In this document: positions 19,617 to 27,553 of the stretch, in pieces
How positions within the stretch are numbered: the first letter of the stretch is position 1
Layout: each line of letters opens with the position of its first letter
Assembly (NCBI RefSeq): GCF_028309625.1
Contig: NZ_JAQMHR010000001.1
Coordinates: 1 to 64,000 of the forward strand
DNA: 64,000 bases
Origin: Trichococcus sp. K1Tr
Lineage (GTDB): Bacteria > Bacillota > Bacilli > Lactobacillales > Aerococcaceae
Reading direction: 5' to 3'
The notes under the pieces: generated by a model
Database searches by the model: none
Told to the model about the DNA's origin: nothing
The model's input: the letters and a program-made list of their open reading frames with translations, nothing else
Program-made: the position numbers and the translations under genes

Positions 19617-20375
19617 ATGGAAAAGATTGTATCGATGAAAAATCAAAAAGTTAAACAATGGAAAAAACTGCAGACCGCCAAAGGCCGGAAAGAGGCGGGG
19701 GCTTATCTGATCGAGGGGACTCATCTTTTGAAGGAGGCCATCAAAGCAGATGCGAACATCCTTGAAGTCGTGATGACGGAAGCTTTTCGCGAACAGTCTG
19801 ATCTGCAGATCGCTGAAGGGGACATCATCCTCGTTTCCCAGGAGATTCTCTCCAGCTTGGCCCAGACCGAGACGCCACAAGGAGTCGTTGCGATCGTCCA
19901 GATTCCTGAAGCCGCTCCGATTTTGGAATACAAAGGCAAATACATCCTTTTGGATCAGGTTCAGGATCCAGGAAATGTCGGCACCATTATCCGAACCGCG
20001 GATGCTGCCGGGTATACAGGGGTCATTTTAGGGGAGGGATCGGTTGATCTCTACAATGACAAAGTACTGCGTTCCATGCAAGGAAGCCATTTCCATCTGC
20101 CTGTATATCGTGGTGATCTGCAAGAGTTGATCCCAGAATTGAAGAACAACGGTATCCCGGTATACGGTACCGAACTGAATGAAGCGGCTGTCGATTATCG
20201 GACCGTTTCCCCGACCGATGCGGTTGCGTTGGTGCTGGGTAATGAAGGGAATGGTGTTTCAAAAAAAATATTGGCACTGACGGATAAAAATCTGTATATC
20301 CCGATTTTCGGCGAAGCGGAGTCCCTGAATGTCGCAGTTGCGGCAGGCATTCTGCTTTATCACTTCGTCGGCTGA
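19617..20375 (+). CDS. TrmH/SpoU-family RNA 2'-O-methyltransferase
   Basis: A 252-residue cytosolic SPOUT methyltransferase. An N-terminal RNA-binding substrate domain (~1-90) precedes the knotted SAM-binding domain with its three motifs: DQVQDPGNVGTIIRTADA, LVLGNEGNG and IPIFGEAESLNVAVAAGI. It resembles Bacillus YsgA, which often sits next to pheST as here. It probably methylates rRNA, but the target is not known. The start ATG follows GAGGAG. An in-frame ATG 14 codons upstream lacks a ribosome site. Confidence 0.9.
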   Translation: MEKIVSMKNQKVKQWKKLQTAKGRKEAGAYLIEGTHLLKEAIKADANILEVVMTEAFREQSDLQIAEGDIILVSQEILSSLAQTETPQGVVAIVQIPEAAPILEYKGKYILLDQVQDPGNVGTIIRTADAAGYTGVILGEGSVDLYNDKVLRSMQGSHFHLPVYRGDLQELIPELKNNGIPVYGTELNEAAVDYRTVSPTDAVALVLGNEGNGVSKKILALTDKNLYIPIFGEAESLNVAVAAGILLYHFVG

Positions 20376-20464
20376 AGAAATTCATGAAAAAAACGCTATT
20401 TTTTCAATTAAACGTGAAAAAGTGTTGCCTTTGTGAAATTCCTATCCTATTATAGAAAACAGAC
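20376..20464 (+). promoter_or_regulatory. Orphan promoter in a 330-bp region after the methyltransferase gene
   Basis: TTGCCT (20425-20430) and TATTAT (20448-20453) are exactly 17 bp apart, which is a good sigma-A match with no recognised gene behind it. The AT-only hairpin TGAAAAAA/TTTTTTCA (20385-20406) upstream may weakly end the methyltransferase transcript. The rest, to 20654, holds only the small frame described next. Confidence 0.45.
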
Positions 20465-20626
20465 ATGAACTTTTTGTATGCGAGCAAGCGGACTGCCGAC
20501 TTCCTGACTAGCATCGTTCGTGATTCTTTTCCTTTTCGGATGGAAGGAAGCGACGGCCACAAGCATTTTTCTGAGGAATTAATTCGGTTAGTGCAGATTG
20601 CAGAGCAGGATGCTTACTTTTTGTAA
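20465..20626 (+). CDS. Possible 53-residue protein, near-leaderless
   Basis: An ATG frame of 53 codons starts 11 bp after the -10 box, so the mRNA would have almost no leader and there is no Shine-Dalgarno sequence. The product would be soluble and mixed-charge, with an acidic helix-like C-terminal half (EELIRLVQIAEQD). An in-frame TAG 4 codons before the ATG sets the limit. I recognise no family. It could be a real small gene, a decayed remnant or chance. Confidence 0.3.
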   Translation: MNFLYASKRTADFLTSIVRDSFPFRMEGSDGHKHFSEELIRLVQIAEQDAYFL

Positions 20627-20654
20627 ACATTTTGTGACAAAAGGCACATTCCCT

Positions 20655-20683
20655 TTGACAGGGGAAATGAGGGTGTTTATAAT
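20655..20683 (+). promoter_or_regulatory. Consensus sigma-A promoter of hxlR-type gene
   Basis: Perfect TTGACA, a 17-bp spacer and perfect TATAAT. Transcription should start near 20690, leaving a leader of only about 14 nt. Confidence 0.85.
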
Positions 20684-20703
20684 AGGTCAAAGAGGTGAAG
20701 GCT

Positions 20704-21027
20704 GTGAATAAAATGCTGGAAGTAAAAAAATGTATTTGTCCAAAGTTTGAAAAAACATTCTCTATCTTAGGGAAAAAATGGACCGGCTTAATCATCGAAG
20801 TCTTGATGGACGGAGATAAACGATTCAAGGAATTGGCCGTGCAGATACCTAATGTCAGTGATCGAGTATTAGTGGAACGCTTAAAAGAGCTGGAAGATGA
20901 AAAAATTGTAGTAAGAACCGAAAATCCTGCGGCGGCAATCAAAGTGATGTACGGATTGTCCGACAAAGGGAAAGCTTTGAACAATGTGATGCTGGAAATC
21001 CAAAATTGGTCGGATGCTTGGGTCTAA
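20704..21027 (+). CDS. HxlR-family transcriptional regulator
   Basis: A 107-residue winged-helix DNA-binding protein. The family signature is clear: CPKFEKTFSILGKKWTGLII near the N-terminus, RFKELAVQIPNVSDRVLVERLKELEDE as recognition region, and YGLSDKGKAL in the wing. The conserved Cys before the first helix is the redox or electrophile sensor in members such as YodB. Here a second Cys precedes it (CIC). GTG at 20704 is preferred because AGAGG is 8 nt upstream. GTG 20695 overlaps the site and ATG 20713 is too far. There is no obvious target gene nearby except the orphan frame upstream. Confidence 0.85.
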   Translation: MNKMLEVKKCICPKFEKTFSILGKKWTGLIIEVLMDGDKRFKELAVQIPNVSDRVLVERLKELEDEKIVVRTENPAAAIKVMYGLSDKGKALNNVMLEIQNWSDAWV

Positions 21028-21034
21028 TCCGAAC

Positions 21035-21063
21035 TTGACGGAAGCGGCATTTCCGGGTAAACT
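21035..21063 (+). promoter_or_regulatory. pheST promoter
   Basis: TTGACG and TAAACT are 17 bp apart, right after the HxlR stop codon. The T-box leader would start near 21070. Confidence 0.7.
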
Positions 21064-21069
21064 GGCAAA

Positions 21070-21328
21070 GTAAGTAAAATGAATACGAAAAGCGTTGAAG
21101 GGAACCTTCACGATCTGCAGCTTTTTTCAGGGAATATTGGCCAATGACTGCGAGCCTTTATAGAAGCCGATTGTGATTTTTCACTCCCCGAGCTGACTTT
21201 GGGATTTGCCCTGTGCAATGAATAAAGTTCCGGTTTATTACCGTTAAACAAATGAAGTGTCGTTGCTTGCAGCGAAACAAGGGTGGTACCACGAAAATCT
21301 CGTCCCTTACCAGGGACGGGATTTTTTT
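21070..21328 (+). promoter_or_regulatory. T-box leader of pheST (specifier UUC, phenylalanine)
   Basis: The T-box sequence AGGGTGGTACCACG lies at 21280-21293. It is followed by a terminator (AATCTCGTCCCT with AGGGACGGGATT, then T7). A Stem I arm TTGGC/GCCGA (about 21137-21170) precedes the specifier region GATTTTTCAC, where TTC at 21180-21182 (or TTT next to it) specifies phenylalanine. Uncharged tRNA-Phe should relieve termination. Confidence 0.9.
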
Positions 21329-21356
21329 GCATTTTTTCAAGAAAAGGGGACAGAAC

Positions 21357-22403
21357 ATGGAATTGAAAGCAAAATTACAAACATTACGTATAGATGCCTT
21401 ACAACAAGTCGAATCTGCAGAAAATCTGCAGGCATTGAATCAAGTCCGCATTTCCTATTTAGGGAAAAAAGGGCCGATCACAGAAGCTTTGAGAGGGATG
21501 AAGGATTTAAGCCCTGAAGAGCGTCCCGTCATCGGAACTTTGGCAAATGAACTGCGCGACGACATCGAAGCCGCCATCCAAGCCAAAAAAGATGCGCTGG
21601 AAATCAAAAAAATGGAAGCCGAAATCGCGGCTGAAACGATTGATGTCACCTTGCCGGGCAAAAAAATCGCTCAAGGCACAACTCATGTCTTGACGCAGAT
21701 CAACGAAGAAATCGAGGATCTGTTTTTGGGCATGGGTTACAAGATCGTGGACGGCCCAGAAGTGGAACAGGACAGCTACAATTTCGAAAAGATGAATCTT
21801 CCGAAAGATCATCCGGCCCGCGATATGCAGGACACTTTCTACATCACCGATGAATTGTTGTTGCGTACGCATACGTCTCCAGTCCAAGCGCGCACGATGG
21901 AGAAACATGATTTTTCCAAAGGACCATTGAAGATGATCAGCCCGGGGAAAGTCTACCGCCGCGACAGCGATGACGCGACCCATTCACACCAATTCCACCA
22001 AATTGAAGGATTGGTCATCGGCGAGAACATCACTTTGGCTGATCTGAAAGGCACGCTTGCCGTCTTTGCCAAAAAATTGTTCGGCGAAGAGCGCGAAATC
22101 CGTTTGCGTCCAAGCTACTTCCCGTTCACGGAACCATCTGTCGAAGTCGATGTCAGCTGCTTCAAATGCGGCGGATCCGGCTGCAACGTCTGCAAACAAA
22201 CCGGTTGGATCGAAATCCTGGGATCCGGCATTGTGCATCCGAATGTTCTGGAAATGTCAGGGATCGATTCCACGAAATATTCCGGTTTTGCTTTCGGCCT
22301 TGGGCAAGAGCGTGTAGCGATGTTGAAATATGGAGTGGATGATATCCGCCACTTCTATCAGAACGACATCCGATTCTTAAGTCAATTTGATGTGAAGGAG
22401 TAA
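21357..22403 (+). CDS. pheS: Phenylalanyl-tRNA synthetase alpha subunit
   Basis: A 348-residue catalytic subunit of the alpha2-beta2 enzyme that charges tRNA-Phe. An N-terminal coiled coil (~1-85) binds tRNA. Class II motifs follow: motif 1 around [17 protein letters not shown], motif 2 [23 protein letters not shown], and motif 3 [16 protein letters not shown]. The ATG at 21357 is chosen because AAAAGGGGA lies at good distance. The frame is open further upstream into the T-box terminator. It is cotranscribed with pheT, only 4 nt downstream. Confidence 0.97.
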   Translation: MELKAKLQTLRIDALQQVESAENLQALNQVRISYLGKKGPITEALRGMKDLSPEERPVIGTLANELRDDIEAAIQAKKDALEIKKMEAEIAAETIDVTLPGKKIAQGTTHVLTQINEEIEDLFLGMGYKIVDGPEVEQDSYNFEKMNLPKDHPARDMQDTFYITDELLLRTHTSPVQARTMEKHDFSKGPLKMISPGKVYRRDSDDATHSHQFHQIEGLVIGENITLADLKGTLAVFAKKLFGEEREIRLRPSYFPFTEPSVEVDVSCFKCGGSGCNVCKQTGWIEILGSGIVHPNVLEMSGIDSTKYSGFAFGLGQERVAMLKYGVDDIRHFYQNDIRFLSQFDVKE

Positions 22404-22407
22404 TGAA

Positions 22408-24822
22408 ATGAAAGTTTCCTATAAATGGTTAAAAGAGTATTTAGATCTATCCGATGTAACACCTGAAGAATTGGCTGAAAAAATGTCCCGCACGGGTATC
22501 GAGGTGGACGACGTCGTCTATCCTGGCAAAGGTTTGTCCAAAATCGTTGTCGGCGAAACGTTGTCCGTGGTTGACCATCCTGATTCGGACCATCTGCATG
22601 TCTGCCAAGTGAATATCGGGGCTGAGGAACCGATCCAGATCGTCTGCGGCGCGCCGAATGTGGCTGGCGGCCAAAAAGTCATAGTGGCTTTGCATGGCGC
22701 ACGGATCACCGGCAACGCAAAAATCAAAAAGGGCAAGATGCGCGGCCAAGAATCGAACGGAATGATCTGTTCGTTGGCTGAATTGGGCTACTCTGAAAGT
22801 GTCGTTTCAAAAAAATATGCGGACGGGATTTTTGTCCTGCCTGCTGATGCTGTTCCCGGAACGGAAGTCGTTGACTTGTTGGAACTGGATGATGCGATTC
22901 TGGACATCGACATCACGCCGAACCGTGCAGATGCTTTGAGCATGCGCGGATCCGCCTATGAAGTCGCAGCCATCTACAACAAAGCGCTGAAATTCCCGGA
23001 AGCTCCTGTCTCCGAAAAATCAGGTTCTGTTGCGGATTACATCAAAGTTGCCGTTGAGGACACGAACGATGCTCCTGCCTACCATATCCAAGTGATCAAA
23101 GACGTAAAAATCGCGGAAAGCCCGCTTTGGCTGCAGAACAAACTGATGAACGGCGGCATCCGCCCGATCAACAACGTAGTCGACATCACGAATTATATCC
23201 TGTTGGAATACGGCCAGCCGTTGCACGCTTTCGACTATGATCAAATCGGTTCCAAGGAAATCATCGTCCGCCGTGCCAAAGCGAACGAAATGATGACTAC
23301 GCTTGATGGAGTGGAAAGAAAGTTGGATACGGATAACATCGTCATCACGAACGGTACTGCGCCGATTGCGTTGGCGGGCGTCATGGGCGGTCTGGATTCA
23401 GAAATTACCGATGAAACTGTGACTGTCGCTTTGGAAGCGGCTTTGTTCAATCCGGTTTTGATCCGCAAAACAGCCGGGAAGTTCAACTTGCGCAGCGAAT
23501 CCAGTTCCCGTTTCGAAAAAGGCATCAACGTAGCGACAATCCTCACAGCTGGACAACATGCCGCTGAACTGATCCATGAGTTGGCTGGAGGCACTATCGT
23601 TGCCGGTACGGCTTCTGTCGATACTGTGGAAGTGAAGGACACGGAAGTGGTCATCACTTTGGAAAAAATCAACCGTTCGTTGGGGACTGCCATTTCCAGC
23701 GATGAAGTGACTGCCATCTTCAACCAGTTGGGCTTTGCATCGACGTTTGACGGCGAAACATTCACAGTTGCCGTACCGCCGAGAAGATGGGATATTTCCA
23801 TCTATGCGGACATCCTTGAAGAAGTCGCACGCATCTACGGATACGATAACCTGCCGGAAACATTGCCGATCACACCGGCTTTGCCGACTGCATTGACGCC
23901 TAAACAACACACGATGCGCATCACCAGAAGATTCATGGAAGGTGCGGGACTGACCCAGAACATCAGCTATGTCTTGACTACCTCTGAAAAAGCGCGGGAA
24001 TACGCAGTCGAAGACAAGGAAGGCATCCGTTTGGCTTGGCCGATGAGCGAAGACCGCAGCACACTGCGGATGAACTTGTTGAGCACGCTGCTGGACAATG
24101 CCGCTTACAACGTTGCCCGCAAGAACACGGATATCCAATTTTACGAAATCGGTCGCGTCTTCTTCCCGTCAGCTGATCGCGTTTTGCCGGTCGAAGCGGA
24201 GCGTTTGGCAGGCGTGATGACAGGAATGGCCTACCAAAAAGATTGGCAAATGGCTGCCGAACCCGTCAACTTTTATCATGCCAAAGGGGTATTGGATGGG
24301 TATTTCGAGACGATGGGCCTGAGCGATCAGATCCGTTTTGAAGCTGCCAAATACCTGAAATGGATGCATCCAGGCAGAACGGCTGCCGTCTATCTGGGCG
24401 ATGCCTATATCGGTTATGTCGGCCAGGTCCATCCGGCAACGGCAAATGCCTATGACCTGAAGGAAACGTATGCTTTCGAAATCGATTTCGAAGCGATCAT
24501 CGCCGCACCGAAGGAAGTGATCACGCAACAGCCGATCCCTAAATTCCCTGGCGTGACCCGCGATGTGGCTTTACTGGTGGATGAAACCGTCACACACCAA
24601 CAGATCGTCAAGACCATCAAGGAAAACGGCGGGAAATTCCTGAAAGATGTCCATCTGTTCGACATCTATCAAGGCAAGGGCATCGAGGACGGCAAAAAGT
24701 CGGTTGCTTATTCCATGTCATTCCTGAACCCTGAAGCGACGCTTGTCGATGAAGACATCAACAAAGCCTTCGCCAAATTGGTTGCGGCTCTGGAAACCGA
24801 ATGCGGAGCTGCGATCCGTTAA
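22408..24822 (+). CDS. pheT: Phenylalanyl-tRNA synthetase beta subunit
   Basis: The 804-residue partner of PheS. Domains in order are an N-terminal OB-fold tRNA-binding domain (~40-155), the B3/B4 editing module that hydrolyses Tyr-tRNA-Phe (~210-385), B5 (~405-475), the inactive class II-like core, and the C-terminal anticodon-binding FDX-ACB fold (~710-804, KFPGVTRDVALLVDE). Length is normal. Its ribosome site GAAGGAG overlaps the end of pheS, so the two are translationally linked. A strong terminator follows. Confidence 0.97.
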   Translation: MKVSYKWLKEYLDLSDVTPEELAEKMSRTGIEVDDVVYPGKGLSKIVVGETLSVVDHPDSDHLHVCQVNIGAEEPIQIVCGAPNVAGGQKVIVALHGARITGNAKIKKGKMRGQESNGMICSLAELGYSESVVSKKYADGIFVLPADAVPGTEVVDLLELDDAILDIDITPNRADALSMRGSAYEVAAIYNKALKFPEAPVSEKSGSVADYIKVAVEDTNDAPAYHIQVIKDVKIAESPLWLQNKLMNGGIRPINNVVDITNYILLEYGQPLHAFDYDQIGSKEIIVRRAKANEMMTTLDGVERKLDTDNIVITNGTAPIALAGVMGGLDSEITDETVTVALEAALFNPVLIRKTAGKFNLRSESSSRFEKGINVATILTAGQHAAELIHELAGGTIVAGTASVDTVEVKDTEVVITLEKINRSLGTAISSDEVTAIFNQLGFASTFDGETFTVAVPPRRWDISIYADILEEVARIYGYDNLPETLPITPALPTALTPKQHTMRITRRFMEGAGLTQNISYVLTTSEKAREYAVEDKEGIRLAWPMSEDRSTLRMNLLSTLLDNAAYNVARKNTDIQFYEIGRVFFPSADRVLPVEAERLAGVMTGMAYQKDWQMAAEPVNFYHAKGVLDGYFETMGLSDQIRFEAAKYLKWMHPGRTAAVYLGDAYIGYVGQVHPATANAYDLKETYAFEIDFEAIIAAPKEVITQQPIPKFPGVTRDVALLVDETVTHQQIVKTIKENGGKFLKDVHLFDIYQGKGIEDGKKSVAYSMSFLNPEATLVDEDINKAFAKLVAALETECGAAIR

Positions 24823-24856
24823 GGAAACCAGCTTGCTTCATTTTACTGAACAACAT

Positions 24857-24896
24857 AAAAAAACGATTCGCCGTTTCTGAGGCGAATCGTTTTTTG
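24857..24896. terminator. Terminator between pheT and rnhC
   Basis: AAAAAACGATTCGCC pairs with GGCGAATCGTTTTTT around an 8-nt loop. It is symmetrical, so it can serve both convergent genes. Confidence 0.88.
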
Positions 24897-24933
24897 TATA
24901 GGCTAGCTTCACGAACCCGTTCCGCTTTTGTTA

Positions 24934-25884
24934 TTATCTGTTCGCCAATCGGATGGCTTTTTGGGTGTTTGCGAAATGGAGTTTCGTGTATTTGTCCAGC
25001 AGTTCCAAGCCGCCTTCACGGTACATTTCCGCAGCAATCAGGTCGACGTTGGCGCCGGCACCTGAAGGGATCGGATAACCGGAGGCTGCGGTCATGTCCG
25101 CCAAGGTCTTCAGGAAGTAGTAGCGGGCGATGATGGAAGCCGCCGCCACCGCCAGATGGTGGGATTCGCCTTTTGTCTGGAAATGAATGTTTTCCTTCAC
25201 TTGCACTTTTTGATCGGCGATATGTTTGAAATACGTGGAAGGTAATTCAAACTGATCGACCAGTATCGCTTTGGGCTTTTCCGGAGCGATTTTCTTCAAC
25301 AGCTGATCGAGCACTTGGTTGTGCAGCAAAGCCTTCATTTTCCCTTGGGACATCGTCGGTTGGACCTCATTGTATTTCTCGGGCATCAAGTTGATGACGC
25401 TGTGCGGGACTTGCTGGACTAACTGCTTCGCGATGGTGATGATGCGGGCATCCGTCAGCGCTTTGGAGTCCTGGACGCCCATGTTTTTCAGCAAGGGCAA
25501 CTGTTCGGCGGACGCGTAGACAGCACAGACAGTCAAGGGCCCGAAATAACTGCCGTTGCCGACTTCATCGCTGCCGATGACGGACCAGGTGGAAAAGCCT
25601 GCAGGGAGGCCGGTTTTGCTCGGGACCTCTTTTTTTAGGCCGTTTTTTGCGGCAGTGAGTTTTGAATCCCCAACCTTCTCGCTGGATGGTTGCCACTGCG
25701 CTGCTTCGCTTTCGGCGTTCTGGCCTTGGAACAGCACTTTCCCGGAGTTGTAACCGGTGATGGTGGTCTGGTTCTTTTTGGCTGTGAAAAGGCTGTGCGG
25801 CACTGGTTTCACAGCATAATCCTGATAAAAGACGGCCATCTTTTTCAGTTGGCCCGGCGTTGCTTTCAATACGACATTCGACAT
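24934..25884 (-). CDS. rnhC: Ribonuclease HIII
   Basis: A 316-residue endonuclease that cuts the RNA strand of RNA-DNA hybrids. The N-terminal TBP-like substrate-binding domain (~1-85) precedes the type 2 RNase H fold. Catalytic acids are visible in SDEVGNG (D106, E107) and in LVDQFELP, and the later GESHHLAVAAASIIARY is characteristic. The start follows AAGGATGAG. As in Bacillus it is next to zapA, here divergently. Confidence 0.94.
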   Translation of the reverse strand: MSNVVLKATPGQLKKMAVFYQDYAVKPVPHSLFTAKKNQTTITGYNSGKVLFQGQNAESEAAQWQPSSEKVGDSKLTAAKNGLKKEVPSKTGLPAGFSTWSVIGSDEVGNGSYFGPLTVCAVYASAEQLPLLKNMGVQDSKALTDARIITIAKQLVQQVPHSVINLMPEKYNEVQPTMSQGKMKALLHNQVLDQLLKKIAPEKPKAILVDQFELPSTYFKHIADQKVQVKENIHFQTKGESHHLAVAAASIIARYYFLKTLADMTAASGYPIPSGAGANVDLIAAEMYREGGLELLDKYTKLHFANTQKAIRLANR

Positions 25885-26042
25885 ATTCTCATCCTTGCTC
25901 TATTTGATTTTTCTGTGCAACTTTTTGTTGGTAGCATCCCTTATTCTATCACAGGAAGGGCACTTCTTGATGGTGAAATGTGATGGGAGTCAGCAGGCTA
26001 TTTCCGGTAAATGGGCAGGTTTGCGAACAGGAAGAGGTTTAT

Positions 26043-26076
26043 ACTGCAATTTGCAAGATTTATGTTAAAATATACT
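26043..26076 (+). promoter_or_regulatory. Likely zapA promoter
   Basis: An extended -10 TGTTAAAAT ends at 26071, with TATACT immediately after it. No strong -35 is present. Confidence 0.4.
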
Positions 26077-26105
26077 AGACAGTTTTTTAATGGAGGTCTT
26101 TTATT

Positions 26106-26894
26106 ATGACGGAAAACAAAAGAAGATTCAAAACAATCATAGCAGGGAAGACCTATACGATTGTGGGAAATAAAGCACCAGAGCATTTGACTGCGGTATC
26201 GGAATTGGTCAATGCGCAATTGGAACAGATCAAACAAGCAGCACCGGCGCTTGGTAGGGAGGAGCGCGGTATTTTAGTGGCTGTGAACGCTATTTCCGAT
26301 CAGATCACGAAACAGTTGGAGATGGAAGAGTTGCTGTTGAAAGTTGCAGCGCTCGAGAAAGCTTTGCAGGAAAACCAAAGCGTTACACACTCTGTTCCCG
26401 TTGAGGAAACAGAGCAGATTGAGCCGGAGAAGGCTTTAGCTGAGGCGCCCAAACCTGAAGCGGTTGCCGAAGTTGAACCAAAAACTGAGGCGGTTCCTCT
26501 GGTCGAGGAGAAAGCAGCTAAAGAAGCAAGCGAACCTGAAACAAGAGCCATCGAAACGCCTGAAAAGCTCCAAGTTGCTGAAAAGATGACTGGTAATGCG
26601 GTCGCTAAGAAGGCAGTGGCTACCTTTGCGGGAAAAAAGCGCGATAACGAGAGCCAAACAGTCAACTCTATGCCTGCAACCATCAGTGAACTGCAACAAG
26701 CTGCACGTGAAGCCAACGACCTGCCGGCCAGGAAATCCAATTCAAAATTGACGAAGACGACAACAGCTTCCGAGGCAGCACTGAAACGGGCGCAACACAG
26801 AACCCAAGTGCGTTCGGCATTGGGTGTCAACAGGAATGCTGAAAATGCCATTCCGCCTTACACCAAAAATCACGAGCACGATGGAAAAAAGTAG
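26106..26894 (+). CDS. zapA: ZapA-type cell division protein with long C-terminal tail
   Basis: A 262-residue protein. Residues ~1-95 form a ZapA domain: an N-terminal beta-rich head (RRFKTIIAGKTYTIVGNKAPEH) and then the dimerisation coiled coil (AVNAISDQITKQLEMEELL). ZapA cross-links FtsZ filaments at mid-cell. Normal ZapA ends near residue 90-100. Here about 170 further residues follow: a Glu/Ala/Pro-rich low-complexity stretch (~98-160) and then a Lys/Arg/Ser-rich part. It is followed within 30 nt by cvpA. The start ATG has GGAGG upstream. Confidence 0.85.
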   Translation: MTENKRRFKTIIAGKTYTIVGNKAPEHLTAVSELVNAQLEQIKQAAPALGREERGILVAVNAISDQITKQLEMEELLLKVAALEKALQENQSVTHSVPVEETEQIEPEKALAEAPKPEAVAEVEPKTEAVPLVEEKAAKEASEPETRAIETPEKLQVAEKMTGNAVAKKAVATFAGKKRDNESQTVNSMPATISELQQAAREANDLPARKSNSKLTKTTTASEAALKRAQHRTQVRSALGVNRNAENAIPPYTKNHEHDGKK

Positions 26895-26923
26895 TGAAAA
26901 GACTGTAGAAATCAGGTGAAAAA

Positions 26924-27469
26924 ATGCTTACGTTGATCATAGTGCTCTCATTATTGTGGGGCATCTATACAGGCGTCAGAAGAGGTCTTATTCTGCAGGT
27001 TGTCTACACCTTGGGATATTTCATTTCTTTCTTGGTCGCCAGAGAATACTACGCCGTTGTTGCGGAGAAAATCGATCTGTTGGTCCCGTACCCATCCGTC
27101 GAGTTCGGCAAAGAACTGATATTTTACTCTGAACAGGTGTCTTTTGTCCTGGATCAGGCGTTCTATAACGGTTTGGCGTTCATCCTGTTGTTGTTCGCAG
27201 GCTGGCTTGTCACGCGATTTGTCGGGAGCATGCTGAATTCATTGGCGTTCTTCCCGATCATCAAACAGCTGAATGAGCTGGGTGGCGGCATACTAGGATT
27301 CCTGATGCACTACATCGGGATCTTCCTGTTGCTGACGCTCGCATCCATGATTCCATTGGATTTTATCCAACAGCTTTATGTCGATAGCGAACTTGCGGCA
27401 TGGATGGTATCAGAAACGCCATATTTCTCACGTTTGATCTATGACTGGTGGATCGGCATCATTCAGTAA
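26924..27469 (+). CDS. cvpA: CvpA-family membrane protein
   Basis: A 181-residue protein with four predicted membrane helices and the CvpA pattern (GIYTGVRRGLILQVVYTLGYFISF near the start, GGILGFLMHYIGIFLLL near residue 120). E. coli CvpA is needed for colicin V export and bile resistance, but the molecular function is not settled. It matches Bacillus YshB in position after zapA. A terminator separates it from mutS2. Confidence 0.85.
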   Translation: MLTLIIVLSLLWGIYTGVRRGLILQVVYTLGYFISFLVAREYYAVVAEKIDLLVPYPSVEFGKELIFYSEQVSFVLDQAFYNGLAFILLLFAGWLVTRFVGSMLNSLAFFPIIKQLNELGGGILGFLMHYIGIFLLLTLASMIPLDFIQQLYVDSELAAWMVSETPYFSRLIYDWWIGIIQ

Positions 27470-27490
27470 CAGAATGTTAATTTAACAGAA

Positions 27491-27526
27491 GGGACTGTAT
27501 AGTGTACTATATCGTCCCGTTTTTTT
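27491..27526 (+). terminator. Terminator between cvpA and mutS2
   Basis: GGGAC-TATAGT pairs with ACTATA-GTCCC around a short loop, with seven T following. Confidence 0.8.
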
Positions 27527-27553
27527 GGTAGAAGCACTTTTTAGGAGAATGAG

